Part shown: positions 50,512 to 57,775 of the stretch, piece by piece
Position numbering within the stretch: position 1 is the stretch's first letter
Layout of the letters: every line of letters starts with the position of its first letter
Assembly (NCBI RefSeq): GCF_002917105.1
Contig: NZ_PQFZ01000005.1
Coordinates: 115,834 to 179,833, forward strand
Direction of reading: 5' to 3'
DNA length: 64,000 nt
From: Allobosea psychrotolerans
GTDB lineage: Bacteria; Pseudomonadota; Alphaproteobacteria; Rhizobiales; Beijerinckiaceae
Position numbers and translations under genes: made by a program
The notes under the pieces: model-generated
Database searches by the model: none
The model's input: the letters and a program-made list of their open reading frames with translations, nothing else
Told to the model about the DNA's origin: nothing

Positions 50512-51609
50512 TCAATTCTCCCAGAGTGTCTCTGTGCGCTCGCGCGCGAAGGAAAGGCCGAGGCCAGGCCGCGCCGGAGCGGACACCAGGCCATCCGCAT
50601 AGACGAGGCCCGGCGCCGGATCGTTGCTCAGGCCGTCGGCGCCATAGAGCTCGGCGAAACGCGGCTGCGTGGCAGCGCACAGATGCAGCGCGGCGGCGGT
50701 GGCAAGGCCACCCTCGTTCATCTGCCCGATCATGCAGGGCACGCCGGCCCCAGCGAGCGCCCGGGCGGCGCGCAAGGCGGGCGCGAGGCCGCCGAGCTTC
50801 ACCAGCTTCAGATGCACCATCAGCCTGTGGCCGCCAGTGGCGAGGCGCATCGCGTCGTCCTCGCCCCTGACGCTTTCGTCGAGCATGATCGGGACGGGGC
50901 TGGCCTCGGCGAGCCGCGCCAGCACATCGAAGCCCATCGGCGCGACCGGTTGCTCGACATAGGCGAGATCGAACGGCGCCAGCGCCTCAAGCCGTGCCGG
51001 CGCATCCGCCAGGCTCCAGGCCGCATTCGCATCCACCGCGATCTTGACGCCGGCGCCGAAGCGTGTGCGCAGGCTGCCGATGCGGGCGAGATCCTCAGTG
51101 AAATCGGCCGCGCCGATGCGCACCTTCAGGTCCCGGAAGCCGCGCCCGACATAGGCCTGCGCCTGGCGCTGGAAGGTCGCATCATCCGATATGAACAGGG
51201 TCTGGTTGGTCGCATAGGTGACCGGCCCGGCCTCGGATTTGGCCAGGAACGCGGCCAGCGGCTGGCCGGCGCGTTTGGCGGCGAGATCATGCAGGGCGAG
51301 ATCGACCAGCATGCGCAGCGGCGCGCTGGCGCGCGACAACAGCGGCGGCGGCGCGGCCAGCAGCGTCTCAGGGGCGGGCGTCAGGTCGAGGCCCGGCAGC
51401 AGCGCGAGCGCCTCCGTGACGACATACTCCGCCGCGAGCCCGTTGAGATAGGCGATGTTGATCCGGACCTCGCCCGTGGCCGCGATGCCGTCTGCGTCCT
51501 GCAAGGCGAGATAGAGCGTGTCGAGGCCCGCGACCGGCCCCGACGAGGCCGTGTGCAGCAGCAGGCCGCCGCCATAGCTCAGCATCGCCCGGTGCAGGGA
51601 CAGGCGCAT
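50512..51609 (-). CDS. Enolase-superfamily isomerase, dipeptide epimerase/MLE-like
   Basis: The 365-residue protein begins MRLSLHRAMLSYGGGLLLHT. The capping domain is residues 1-120. The barrel has K-x-R in DLKVRIG (second strand), metal ligands in VDANAAW, YVEQPVAP and MLDESVRG, and the catalytic Lys region HLKLVKLGG. This set is typical of muconate-lactonising and dipeptide-epimerase subgroups. It would epimerise a C-alpha next to a carboxylate, probably of an imported amino-acid derivative. It lies 11 bp from the M20 gene's end and 3 bp from the M24 gene. Confidence 0.88.
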   Translation of the reverse strand: MRLSLHRAMLSYGGGLLLHTASSGPVAGLDTLYLALQDADGIAATGEVRINIAYLNGLAAEYVVTEALALLPGLDLTPAPETLLAAPPPLLSRASAPLRMLVDLALHDLAAKRAGQPLAAFLAKSEAGPVTYATNQTLFISDDATFQRQAQAYVGRGFRDLKVRIGAADFTEDLARIGSLRTRFGAGVKIAVDANAAWSLADAPARLEALAPFDLAYVEQPVAPMGFDVLARLAEASPVPIMLDESVRGEDDAMRLATGGHRLMVHLKLVKLGGLAPALRAARALAGAGVPCMIGQMNEGGLATAAALHLCAATQPRFAELYGADGLSNDPAPGLVYADGLVSAPARPGLGLSFARERTETLWEN

Positions 51610-51620
51610 CGGCTTTCCCC

Positions 51621-52778
51621 TCAGCCCGACAGCATCGCGACGGCGACGTCGCGATAGATCAGGCTCGCGGCCACGAATTCGTCGACCGGCACGAACTCGT
51701 CGGCCTTGTGCGCGACGGAGAGCGAGCCCGGTCCGATCACGACGCCCTCGGCGCCCGTCGCCCGGAAATGCACGAGGTCGCAGCCGCCCTGGAAGCCGAA
51801 CGGTCCCGGCTCGGCGATGCCGTGGCGGCGCGCCGCAGCGAGGCTGCGTTGCACGATCGGCCGGTCGGGGGCGGTCTCGGTGGCACCGCCCGTGGTGGCT
51901 TTCCACTCCAGGATATCGGCGCGCAGGCCGAAACGCGCATGAGCCTGCTTCAGCACCAGCGCGATCTCCGCCTTGACCCCATCCTCGTCCTCGCCCGGCA
52001 CCATCCGCCGGTCGAGCAGCAGGTCGCAGGCACCGGGCAAGACATTATCGGCATGGCCGCCATGGATGCGCGTCACGGTGAGGCTCGCCTCGCCGACGAG
52101 CGGGTGGGTGCGGCGCCGGACATTCGCCTCATGCTCCTGCGCGACCATGGCGAGAAGCTGCCCGGCGCGCAGGACGGCGTTCTCGCCGAGATGCGGCGTG
52201 CCCGAATGGGCGGGGACACCGTGGACGCGCACGAGCGGGCGCAGGCTGCCCTTATGGGCGCTGTAGATCGTGTTGGAGGTCGGCTCGCCGACCACGGCGA
52301 CATCGATCTTCGGCCGCTTGGCGGCATAGTGCTTGGCCCCCTCGCTGGCGATCTCCTCGTCGGCGACGAAGATGGCGAGCAGCGTGCCCGACCAGCTCCG
52401 ACGCGTCGCGGCCAGCATACGCACGGCCTCCAGCATGGCCGCGAGCGGGCCCTTGCAGTCGCAGGCGCCGCGCCCGTAGAGGCGCCCCTCCGCCTCGCGC
52501 AGGACGAAAGGATCGCTCGTCCAGCCTTCGCCGGCGGGCACGACGTCCATATGCGTGTTGAAGGCGAAGACCGGCCCCGGCCCGTTGAGAAGGCGCGCCT
52601 CCACATTGACGCGGCCGGGCTTGTATTCGTCGAGCGCGACGTCGAGGCCGATCTCGCGCAGCCGCGCCGCGACGTAGTCGGCCGCCTCCAGCTCGCGCCC
52701 GGGCGGATTTTCCGTGCGGATGGCGACGAGTTCGGCGAGCTCGCGCTTCATGCGGGACGCGTCGGGGGTGGTTGTCAT
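51621..52778 (-). CDS. M20 family metallohydrolase, ArgE/DapE type
   Basis: The 385-residue protein starts MTTTPDASRMKRELAELVAI. Metal ligands are in FNTHMDVVPAG (His-x-Asp, near 73) and GRGACDCKGP (bridging Asp, near 100), with the catalytic base and ligand in VADEEIASEG (near 133). The final His is in VAHKADEFVP near 362. A lid domain is inserted at about 175-290. The family removes an acyl or succinyl group from amino acids. It sits between the ABC ATPase and the epimerase. Confidence 0.92.
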   Translation of the reverse strand: MTTTPDASRMKRELAELVAIRTENPPGRELEAADYVAARLREIGLDVALDEYKPGRVNVEARLLNGPGPVFAFNTHMDVVPAGEGWTSDPFVLREAEGRLYGRGACDCKGPLAAMLEAVRMLAATRRSWSGTLLAIFVADEEIASEGAKHYAAKRPKIDVAVVGEPTSNTIYSAHKGSLRPLVRVHGVPAHSGTPHLGENAVLRAGQLLAMVAQEHEANVRRRTHPLVGEASLTVTRIHGGHADNVLPGACDLLLDRRMVPGEDEDGVKAEIALVLKQAHARFGLRADILEWKATTGGATETAPDRPIVQRSLAAARRHGIAEPGPFGFQGGCDLVHFRATGAEGVVIGPGSLSVAHKADEFVPVDEFVAASLIYRDVAVAMLSG

Positions 52779-52807
52779 GGCGTGTCTCGAAACCGGCGGG
52801 TCAGCAG

Positions 52808-53551
52808 TCAGTGCAGGATCTGGTCGAGGAATTGCCGCGCCCGCGCATTCACGGTGCCGCCGAAGAAATCCGCGCTGTTGGCGATCTCGACGATCTGCCC
52901 GGCTTCCATGAAGACGATGCGGTCGGCGGCGCGCTTGGCGAAGCCCATCTCATGGGTGACGACGATGCTGGTCATGCCCTCGGCCGACAGCTCCGCCATA
53001 ACATCGAGCACCTCGCGGATCATTTCCGGGTCCAGCGCCGAGGTCGGCTCGTCGTAAAGCATCACGGCCGGCTTCATCGCCAGCGCCCGCGCGATGGCGA
53101 CGCGCTGCTGCTGCCCGCCCGAGAGTTCGTCGGGATAGCTGTCGGCCTTGTCGGGGATACGGACCTTCCTGAGCAGACCGAGCGCAATGTCATGGGCATC
53201 GAGGCGCGACAGGCCGAGGACCTTCATCGGTGCGAGCATGATGTTCTCGGCGGCGCTCAGATGCTGGAACAGCTCGAAATTCTGGAACACCATGCCGATC
53301 TCCTGCCGGATCAGCGGCGCCGCCCTGAGATCCCTCCCGATATCCTTCCCCTTGAAGAGGATGTTGCCGCGGTCGGGCGGCTCCAGCAGGTTCACGCAGC
53401 GCAGCAGGGTCGATTTGCCGGAGCCCGACGGCCCGATCAGCACGACGGTCTCCTTCTCCTGAACCTCCAGGGAGCAGGTCTTCAGCGCCTGGAGCTGGCC
53501 GAAGCTCTTCTCGATGCCGATCAGTTCGAGTAGAGGGCGTTGCGCGGTCAT
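52808..53551 (-). CDS. Amino-acid ABC transporter ATPase, GlnQ type
   Basis: The 247-residue protein has Walker A GPSGSGKSTLLRCVN (about 39-53), Q-loop VFQNFELFQHLSAAENI, signature LSGGQQQRVAIARAL, Walker B MLYDEPTSALDPE and switch His in VVTHEMGFA. The length and the lack of an extra C-terminal domain are typical of polar amino-acid importers (HisP/GlnQ). It starts at MTAQRPLLELIGIEKSFGQL with GGGAGG 5 nt upstream. The permease ends 34 bp before it. Confidence 0.94.
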   Translation of the reverse strand: MTAQRPLLELIGIEKSFGQLQALKTCSLEVQEKETVVLIGPSGSGKSTLLRCVNLLEPPDRGNILFKGKDIGRDLRAAPLIRQEIGMVFQNFELFQHLSAAENIMLAPMKVLGLSRLDAHDIALGLLRKVRIPDKADSYPDELSGGQQQRVAIARALAMKPAVMLYDEPTSALDPEMIREVLDVMAELSAEGMTSIVVTHEMGFAKRAADRIVFMEAGQIVEIANSADFFGGTVNARARQFLDQILH

Positions 53552-53585
53552 GACGGCCTCCCGCAATCGGGACAGAATGCGTGCC

Positions 53586-54305
53586 TCATCGGATGTCAGC
53601 CGCCGCAGTCAGCCGCTCGACGAGCGGCTTGGCCTTCCTTCGTGCGCGGGCCCGCTTGGGGTCCAGCGCCTGCTCGAGCCAGGCCTGCGCCGCCATGAAG
53701 ATGGTCGTGAGCACGAGATAGTAGATGCCGGCGGCCGAGAGGGCCTCGAAATAGCGGAAATTGGCGCTCGCTGTCTGGTTCGCGATCAAAAGCAGCTCCT
53801 CCACCGCCACGACGGAGACGAGCGCGCTCGTCTTCAGCATCCCGATCATCTGGTTGCCGACCGGAGGAAGGATGATGCGCAGCGCCTGCGGCAGCACGAC
53901 GTGACGCATGACGCCCGCGCGCGTCATGCCGAGCGCAAGGCCGGCCGTGCGCTGGCCTCTGGTCACAGATTTGATGCCGGAACGCAGGATCTCCGCCATA
54001 TAGGCGCCCTCGTTCAGGGACAGCGCGATCACCGCCGACATGAAGGCCGACAGGCGAATGCCGAAGCCGGGCAGGACATTGTAGATGAAGATGATCTGGA
54101 ACAGGACGGGCGTGCCGCGGAACAGCCAGAGATAGAACAGCGCGAGGACGCGCAGAAGCGTCAGCCTCGCCTCCTGAAGCAGGGCGACGACCAGCCCTGC
54201 CAGGATGCCGAAGAACAGGGACGTCACGGTGATGAGCAGCGTCATCATCGCGCCGTGAAAGAAGATCGGCGACAGCACGTAATCGAGGACGAGCTGTAAG
54301 GACAT
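53586..54305 (-). CDS. Amino-acid ABC transporter permease, HisM/GlnP type
   Basis: The 239-residue protein starts MSLQLVLDYVLSPIFFHGAM. It has about five transmembrane segments, the EAA loop (NEGAYMAEILRSGIKSVTRG then QRTAGLALGMTRAGVMRHVV, with Gly-Ala and Gly) and the conserved RGTPVLFQI. Only one permease is encoded, so a homodimer is likely, as in other single-permease amino-acid importers. An upstream in-frame extension to 54530 runs through the repeat element and is not coding. Confidence 0.92.
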   Translation of the reverse strand: MSLQLVLDYVLSPIFFHGAMMTLLITVTSLFFGILAGLVVALLQEARLTLLRVLALFYLWLFRGTPVLFQIIFIYNVLPGFGIRLSAFMSAVIALSLNEGAYMAEILRSGIKSVTRGQRTAGLALGMTRAGVMRHVVLPQALRIILPPVGNQMIGMLKTSALVSVVAVEELLLIANQTASANFRYFEALSAAGIYYLVLTTIFMAAQAWLEQALDPKRARARRKAKPLVERLTAAADIR

Positions 54306-54352
54306 CAGGACACTCGGCCATGCAGGGTTCTGAGAGTATGTTTGGACATTCC

Positions 54353-54473
54353 AGCCCTCATCCTGAGGAGCCGCGAAGCGGCGTCTCGAAGGATGCTCCA
54401 GATGGCTCCAGAGCCTCCTGGAGCATCCTTCGAGACGCCATTCCCAAGGGAATGGCTCCTCAGGATGAGGGCT
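54353..54473. repeat. Long inverted repeat between permease and binding-protein genes
   Basis: Left arm AGCCCTCATCCTGAGGAGCC (from 54353) runs to GGATGCTCCAG at 54401; right arm CTGGAGCATCCTTCGAGACG (from 54419) runs to CAGGATGAGGGCT at 54473. The arms are largely complementary, each with a small inner palindrome (CCGCGAAGCGG, and ATTCCCAAGGGAAT). It resembles mobile-type intergenic palindromes; a degenerate half copy is at 31781. Confidence 0.75.
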
Positions 54474-54566
54474 CGCGGAGTTTCCAAACGGGCTCTGAGG
54501 TCTCGCATGGCTCTGAGATCTTGGCTGCACGGCGACGTCATGGCGGCCTCGTCAGGCGAGGCTGCC

Positions 54567-54617
54567 AGAGCAGGATACGAAAAAGGGGGAACCGGTTTTT
54601 CGCATTGATCCTGCTCT
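54567..54617. repeat. Palindromic repeat with CGAAAAACCGGTTCCC core
   Basis: AGAGCAGGAT (54567-54576) and ATCCTGCTCT (54608-54617) flank a core that, on the minus strand, reads GCGAAAAACCGGTTCCCCC. The core matches the 57-bp units at 60270-60487, so both belong to one repeat family. It lies in the 335-bp gap between the permease and binding-protein genes; the rest of the gap shows no gene. Confidence 0.65.
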
Positions 54618-54640
54618 AACTCTTTGATGAGAGCCGGAAC

Positions 54641-55450
54641 TCAGTTGAAGATGGAGACCGAGGCCGGCAGCTTCCACTTCGCCAGCAGGCCCTTATAGGT
54701 TCCGTCCGCGACGACCTCCGCGATGGCGGCCTTGAGCGAGGCCTGCATCGCTTCATCGCCTTTGCGGGTGGCGATGCCGATCGAGGTGTTCGACTCGAAC
54801 TCCGGCCCAACCGTCTCGAAGATCCCGGGCAATTCGTCGAGTACCTTCGCGGCGCCCGGCGTCGAGTCGTAGACGGCATCGGCACGCCCCTGACGCAGGT
54901 TCAGCCAGGAATCCTGCGCGGTCGGAAAGGTCTTCACATCGACGCTCTTAAGGCCCTTGTCCTTGCAGTTCTTGTCATCGGCGCGAGCCTGGCTCTCCTG
55001 GATGCCGCCGAGCGTAACGGCGATGGTCTTGCCGCAGAGCGTCTCGTTGCGGCCGGTGATCTTGGCGGCATTGCCGGCCTGGACCACCACCATGTTGCCG
55101 ATCTTCATGTAAGGCACGAAATCGACCTGCTCGGCCCGTGCCGGGTTCATGTACATCGCCGAATTGATGATATCGAGCCGCCCGCCCTGCAGCGCGGGAA
55201 TGAGGCCCTTGAACTCCATGTTCATCGGCGCCGGCTTGGCCTTCAGCTTCTGGCTGATCGCCTCGATGAAATCGATATCGAAGCCGGTGAGCTTGCCATC
55301 CTTCTGGAACTCGAAGGGCGCGAATGTCGCCGCGACGCCATAGGTCAGCACGCCGGCCTCGACGAGGCCGCTCTTGGGCAGCTCGGCGGCCATGGCGGCG
55401 TGGACCAGCCCCAACGGCACTATGAAGGCTGAAGCGAGTTTTCGAAGCAT
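54641..55450 (-). CDS. Amino-acid ABC transporter substrate-binding protein
   Basis: The 269-residue protein starts MLRKLASAFIVPLGLVHAAM with a signal ending AMAA near residue 22. The family-3 solute-binding fold is clear: GVAATFAPFEFQKDGKLTGF then DIDFIEAISQ, and the Cys pair at TLCGKTIAV and DDKNCKDKG. It delivers a small polar amino acid or related compound to the permease encoded downstream. The 335-bp gap to the permease, filled with repeats, is unusual inside an operon. It is divergent from the GntR-type gene at 55736. Confidence 0.92.
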   Translation of the reverse strand: MLRKLASAFIVPLGLVHAAMAAELPKSGLVEAGVLTYGVAATFAPFEFQKDGKLTGFDIDFIEAISQKLKAKPAPMNMEFKGLIPALQGGRLDIINSAMYMNPARAEQVDFVPYMKIGNMVVVQAGNAAKITGRNETLCGKTIAVTLGGIQESQARADDKNCKDKGLKSVDVKTFPTAQDSWLNLRQGRADAVYDSTPGAAKVLDELPGIFETVGPEFESNTSIGIATRKGDEAMQASLKAAIAEVVADGTYKGLLAKWKLPASVSIFN

Positions 55451-55735
55451 GCCATTCCCCCTCGTCGTGAACAGATTGCTCTATTGATCAGCAACAGTAC
55501 AAGACGGAACCGGAAAGGAGTCAACGCAACCCCCGCGCGGCGCTTGATCAAATACCGGGCAAGCACTGGTGAAATCCGCGCCCGAATCCGCTTTCCGCTC
55601 GCGCACTGTGAAGGCGAGGCTCGTATCTTTGGGAATGCCCGCTCGATGGCGGCGCCGCTGCGCTTGCCCAGAAGCGCCAGCCCATTGTATCGATTGCTCG
55701 AAGTAGTTCGATCGACGCGATCAGATAGGGACAGG

Positions 55736-56662
55736 ATGGCCCGTGGTTCGAGCCAGCGGCGGCACAAGCTCGCCAATCAAATTCTCGATGTCGTCCGCGA
55801 GGCGCGCTTTGAACCCGGACACCATCTGCGCGAGCAGGCGCTCGGCGACCTGCTGCAGGTTTCGCGGACGCCAATCCGCTCGGCGCTGCAGCTTCTCGCC
55901 GAGCGCGGCATCCTCGAAGCGCGCCGCAACCACGGCTATTTCCTCCTAGCGCGCCCGGAAGAGCTCTACCGGCTCGAGCTGGAGGTGCCCTCGACATCCG
56001 ATCAGGACCTTTATGCGCTCATCGTGCAGGATCGCCTGGTCGGGCGACTGCCGGTGACCTTCATCCAAAGCGATATCGCGCGGCGTTACGAGGTGGACCG
56101 CGCCGCGCTCCAGAGGACGCTGCTGCGCCTGCTCGACGATGGCCTCATCCATCGCAATGCCGGGCGCGGCTGGAGCTTCGTGCCGACCTTGGACACCAAG
56201 ATCGGCATGCATGGCAGCTACGCATTCCGCAGCATCATCGAGCCCGCCATCCTGCTGCTGCAGGACTTCCGGGCGGATGCGGCGATGATCGAGCGTAGCC
56301 GCCTGCAGCACCTCTATCTCGTGGCCCATCCAGCGATCGAAACCGTGGACCGGGCCCAGCTGTTCGAGACGGATGCCCAGTTTCACGAAATGCTGGCGGA
56401 ATTCGGCGGCAACCCGTTCTTCCTCCAGGCCATCCAGCAGCAGAACCGCATGCGGCGGCTCCTCGAATTCGGCGGCTACGTCAATCGCCGCCGGGTCAAG
56501 GACTGGTGCCGCGAGCACCTGGCCATTCTCGACGCGGTCGGTGCCGGCGCCCGCGAGAAGGCGGCCCAGATGATGGGCGAGCATCTGAAAAACGCCTTCG
56601 CGGCGGTCCCGAACTTCAGTCTCGAGGATCGCAGCCCTCACCCCGCGAAACATCGCGCCTGA
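55736..56662 (+). CDS. GntR/FCD regulator with two winged helices
   Basis: The 308-residue protein starts MARGSSQRRHKLANQILDVV, a GntR-type winged helix (LREQALGDLLQVSRTPIRSA, about 30-50). A second winged-helix-like segment follows near residues 100-145 (DIARRYEVDRAALQRTLLRL, then DDGLIHRNAGRGWSFVP). The FCD effector domain occupies about 150-295 with acid/His ligands (ETDAQFHEMLAEFGGN). The AGG site is a few nt upstream. It is divergent from the ABC importer unit with 285 bp between the starts and probably regulates it. Confidence 0.87.
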   Translation: MARGSSQRRHKLANQILDVVREARFEPGHHLREQALGDLLQVSRTPIRSALQLLAERGILEARRNHGYFLLARPEELYRLELEVPSTSDQDLYALIVQDRLVGRLPVTFIQSDIARRYEVDRAALQRTLLRLLDDGLIHRNAGRGWSFVPTLDTKIGMHGSYAFRSIIEPAILLLQDFRADAAMIERSRLQHLYLVAHPAIETVDRAQLFETDAQFHEMLAEFGGNPFFLQAIQQQNRMRRLLEFGGYVNRRRVKDWCREHLAILDAVGAGAREKAAQMMGEHLKNAFAAVPNFSLEDRSPHPAKHRA

Positions 56663-56872
56663 CAACTCGTGGCGAGCTCGTCGCGGGCCGACGACGGCCG
56701 TCGTCTCTATCGCCCATGAGGCGTGCCAAGCCTCGCAACGTTCGACCTCGGAACGGACCGATCAGGCGAGGCTTCGAGATGCGGCCCGCGCCGCAAATTG
56801 GTTCGCTGCGGCGAGGCAGGACGAACTCTGCTACTGCAGCATGTCGATGGCATCGATGACGGGGGGCTCCGC

Positions 56873-57598
56873 ATGACGTGGTCGATCATTGCGCGGGATG
56901 CGCAAACCGGTGCGTTTGGCGTGCTGTGCGCGTCGCGGGCGCTGGCGGTCGGGGCGGTCGTCCCCTACGGCGCGGGTCGAACCGGGGCGATCGCGACGCA
57001 GGCTTTCGCAAATCCGTTTTTCGGCGTCGACGGCCTGAGGATGCTCCGGGAAGGCTGTTCTTCCCAGGATATCGTCGGGGCGCTGGTGGCGGCCGATGAA
57101 GGCCGCGATCACAGGCAGGTGCATGTGATCGATCGTACCGGCAGCGCGGCCTGCCATACCGGCTCGGCCTGCATCGCATGGAGCGGCAGCGTCAGCGCTC
57201 CCGACGTCTCCGTCGCGGGGAACATGCTGGCGGGGCCGCAGGTCGTCGAGGCGACGCTTGACGCCTATCTCGCGGCGTCCGCACTTGATTTCGACGAGCG
57301 CCTCATCGTCGCGATGGAAGCCGGCGAATGCGAGGGCGGCGACAGCCGCGGGCGTCAGTCCTGCGCCATCCGCATCTGGAGTGATGCCCCGTTTGCGAGC
57401 TTCGATCTGCGTGTCGATGACCATGCCGAGCCGCTGAAGGAGCTTCGGCGGCTCTGGCGGCTGGCGCATCAAGGCTATGCGCCGTTTCAAGCCGCCCTGC
57501 CCTCCCGCGCGAAGCCCGCAGGTGTCACGGATCGGGACGCCGTCTATCGGATGTGCGCGGAGTATGCCGAGGCCTGGAACGCCCGACACCCGGAATAG
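56873..57598 (+). CDS. DUF1028 family protein
   Basis: The 241-residue protein starts MTWSIIARDAQTGAFGVLCA, the beginning of DUF1028 proteins, whose core resembles Ntn hydrolases. Further family segments are GRTGAIATQAFANPFFGVDG and SVSAPDVSVAGNMLAGPQVV, then GDSRGRQSCAIRI. DUF1028 genes often lie beside ABC importers for peptides and amino acids, as here. An N-terminal processing or hydrolase role is suggested by the fold, not shown. The start is chosen to keep this N-terminus. Confidence 0.88.
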   Translation: MTWSIIARDAQTGAFGVLCASRALAVGAVVPYGAGRTGAIATQAFANPFFGVDGLRMLREGCSSQDIVGALVAADEGRDHRQVHVIDRTGSAACHTGSACIAWSGSVSAPDVSVAGNMLAGPQVVEATLDAYLAASALDFDERLIVAMEAGECEGGDSRGRQSCAIRIWSDAPFASFDLRVDDHAEPLKELRRLWRLAHQGYAPFQAALPSRAKPAGVTDRDAVYRMCAEYAEAWNARHPE

Positions 57599-57655
57599 CC
57601 GCCAGCGAACGGGCCGCCCCGACTCGGCGAGCCCCTGCGTGACGTAACAACCTGA

Positions 57656-57775
57656 ATGATGTCAGCGATGTTCGCCTGCAATTTTAGCATTCCCTGGCAC
57701 GATGTCGTTCGCTTTCTGCCCTATACGACCGGCCTGATCGTCACAATTGCGCAGGCGCCATGTATCGAACACTGA
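57656..57775 (+). pseudogene. Possible remnant of an ABC permease N-terminus
   Basis: A 39-codon frame reads SIPWHDVVRFLPYTTGLIVT then IAQA before a stop. The pattern resembles the beginning of polar amino-acid ABC permeases (W...LPYL..GL.VT). It overlaps the start of the GGDEF-EAL gene in another frame and has no continuation. It may be a deletion relic of an ABC permease gene linked to the DUF1028 gene, but it is short and uncertain. Confidence 0.3.

Noticed and set aside
49384..51657. Plus-strand open frame of 757 codons
   Set aside because: It is antisense to the M24 and enolase-type genes, both of which have full family motifs.
54306..54530. Upstream extension of the ABC permease
   Set aside because: It is made of the inverted-repeat element; the family N-terminus begins at 54305.
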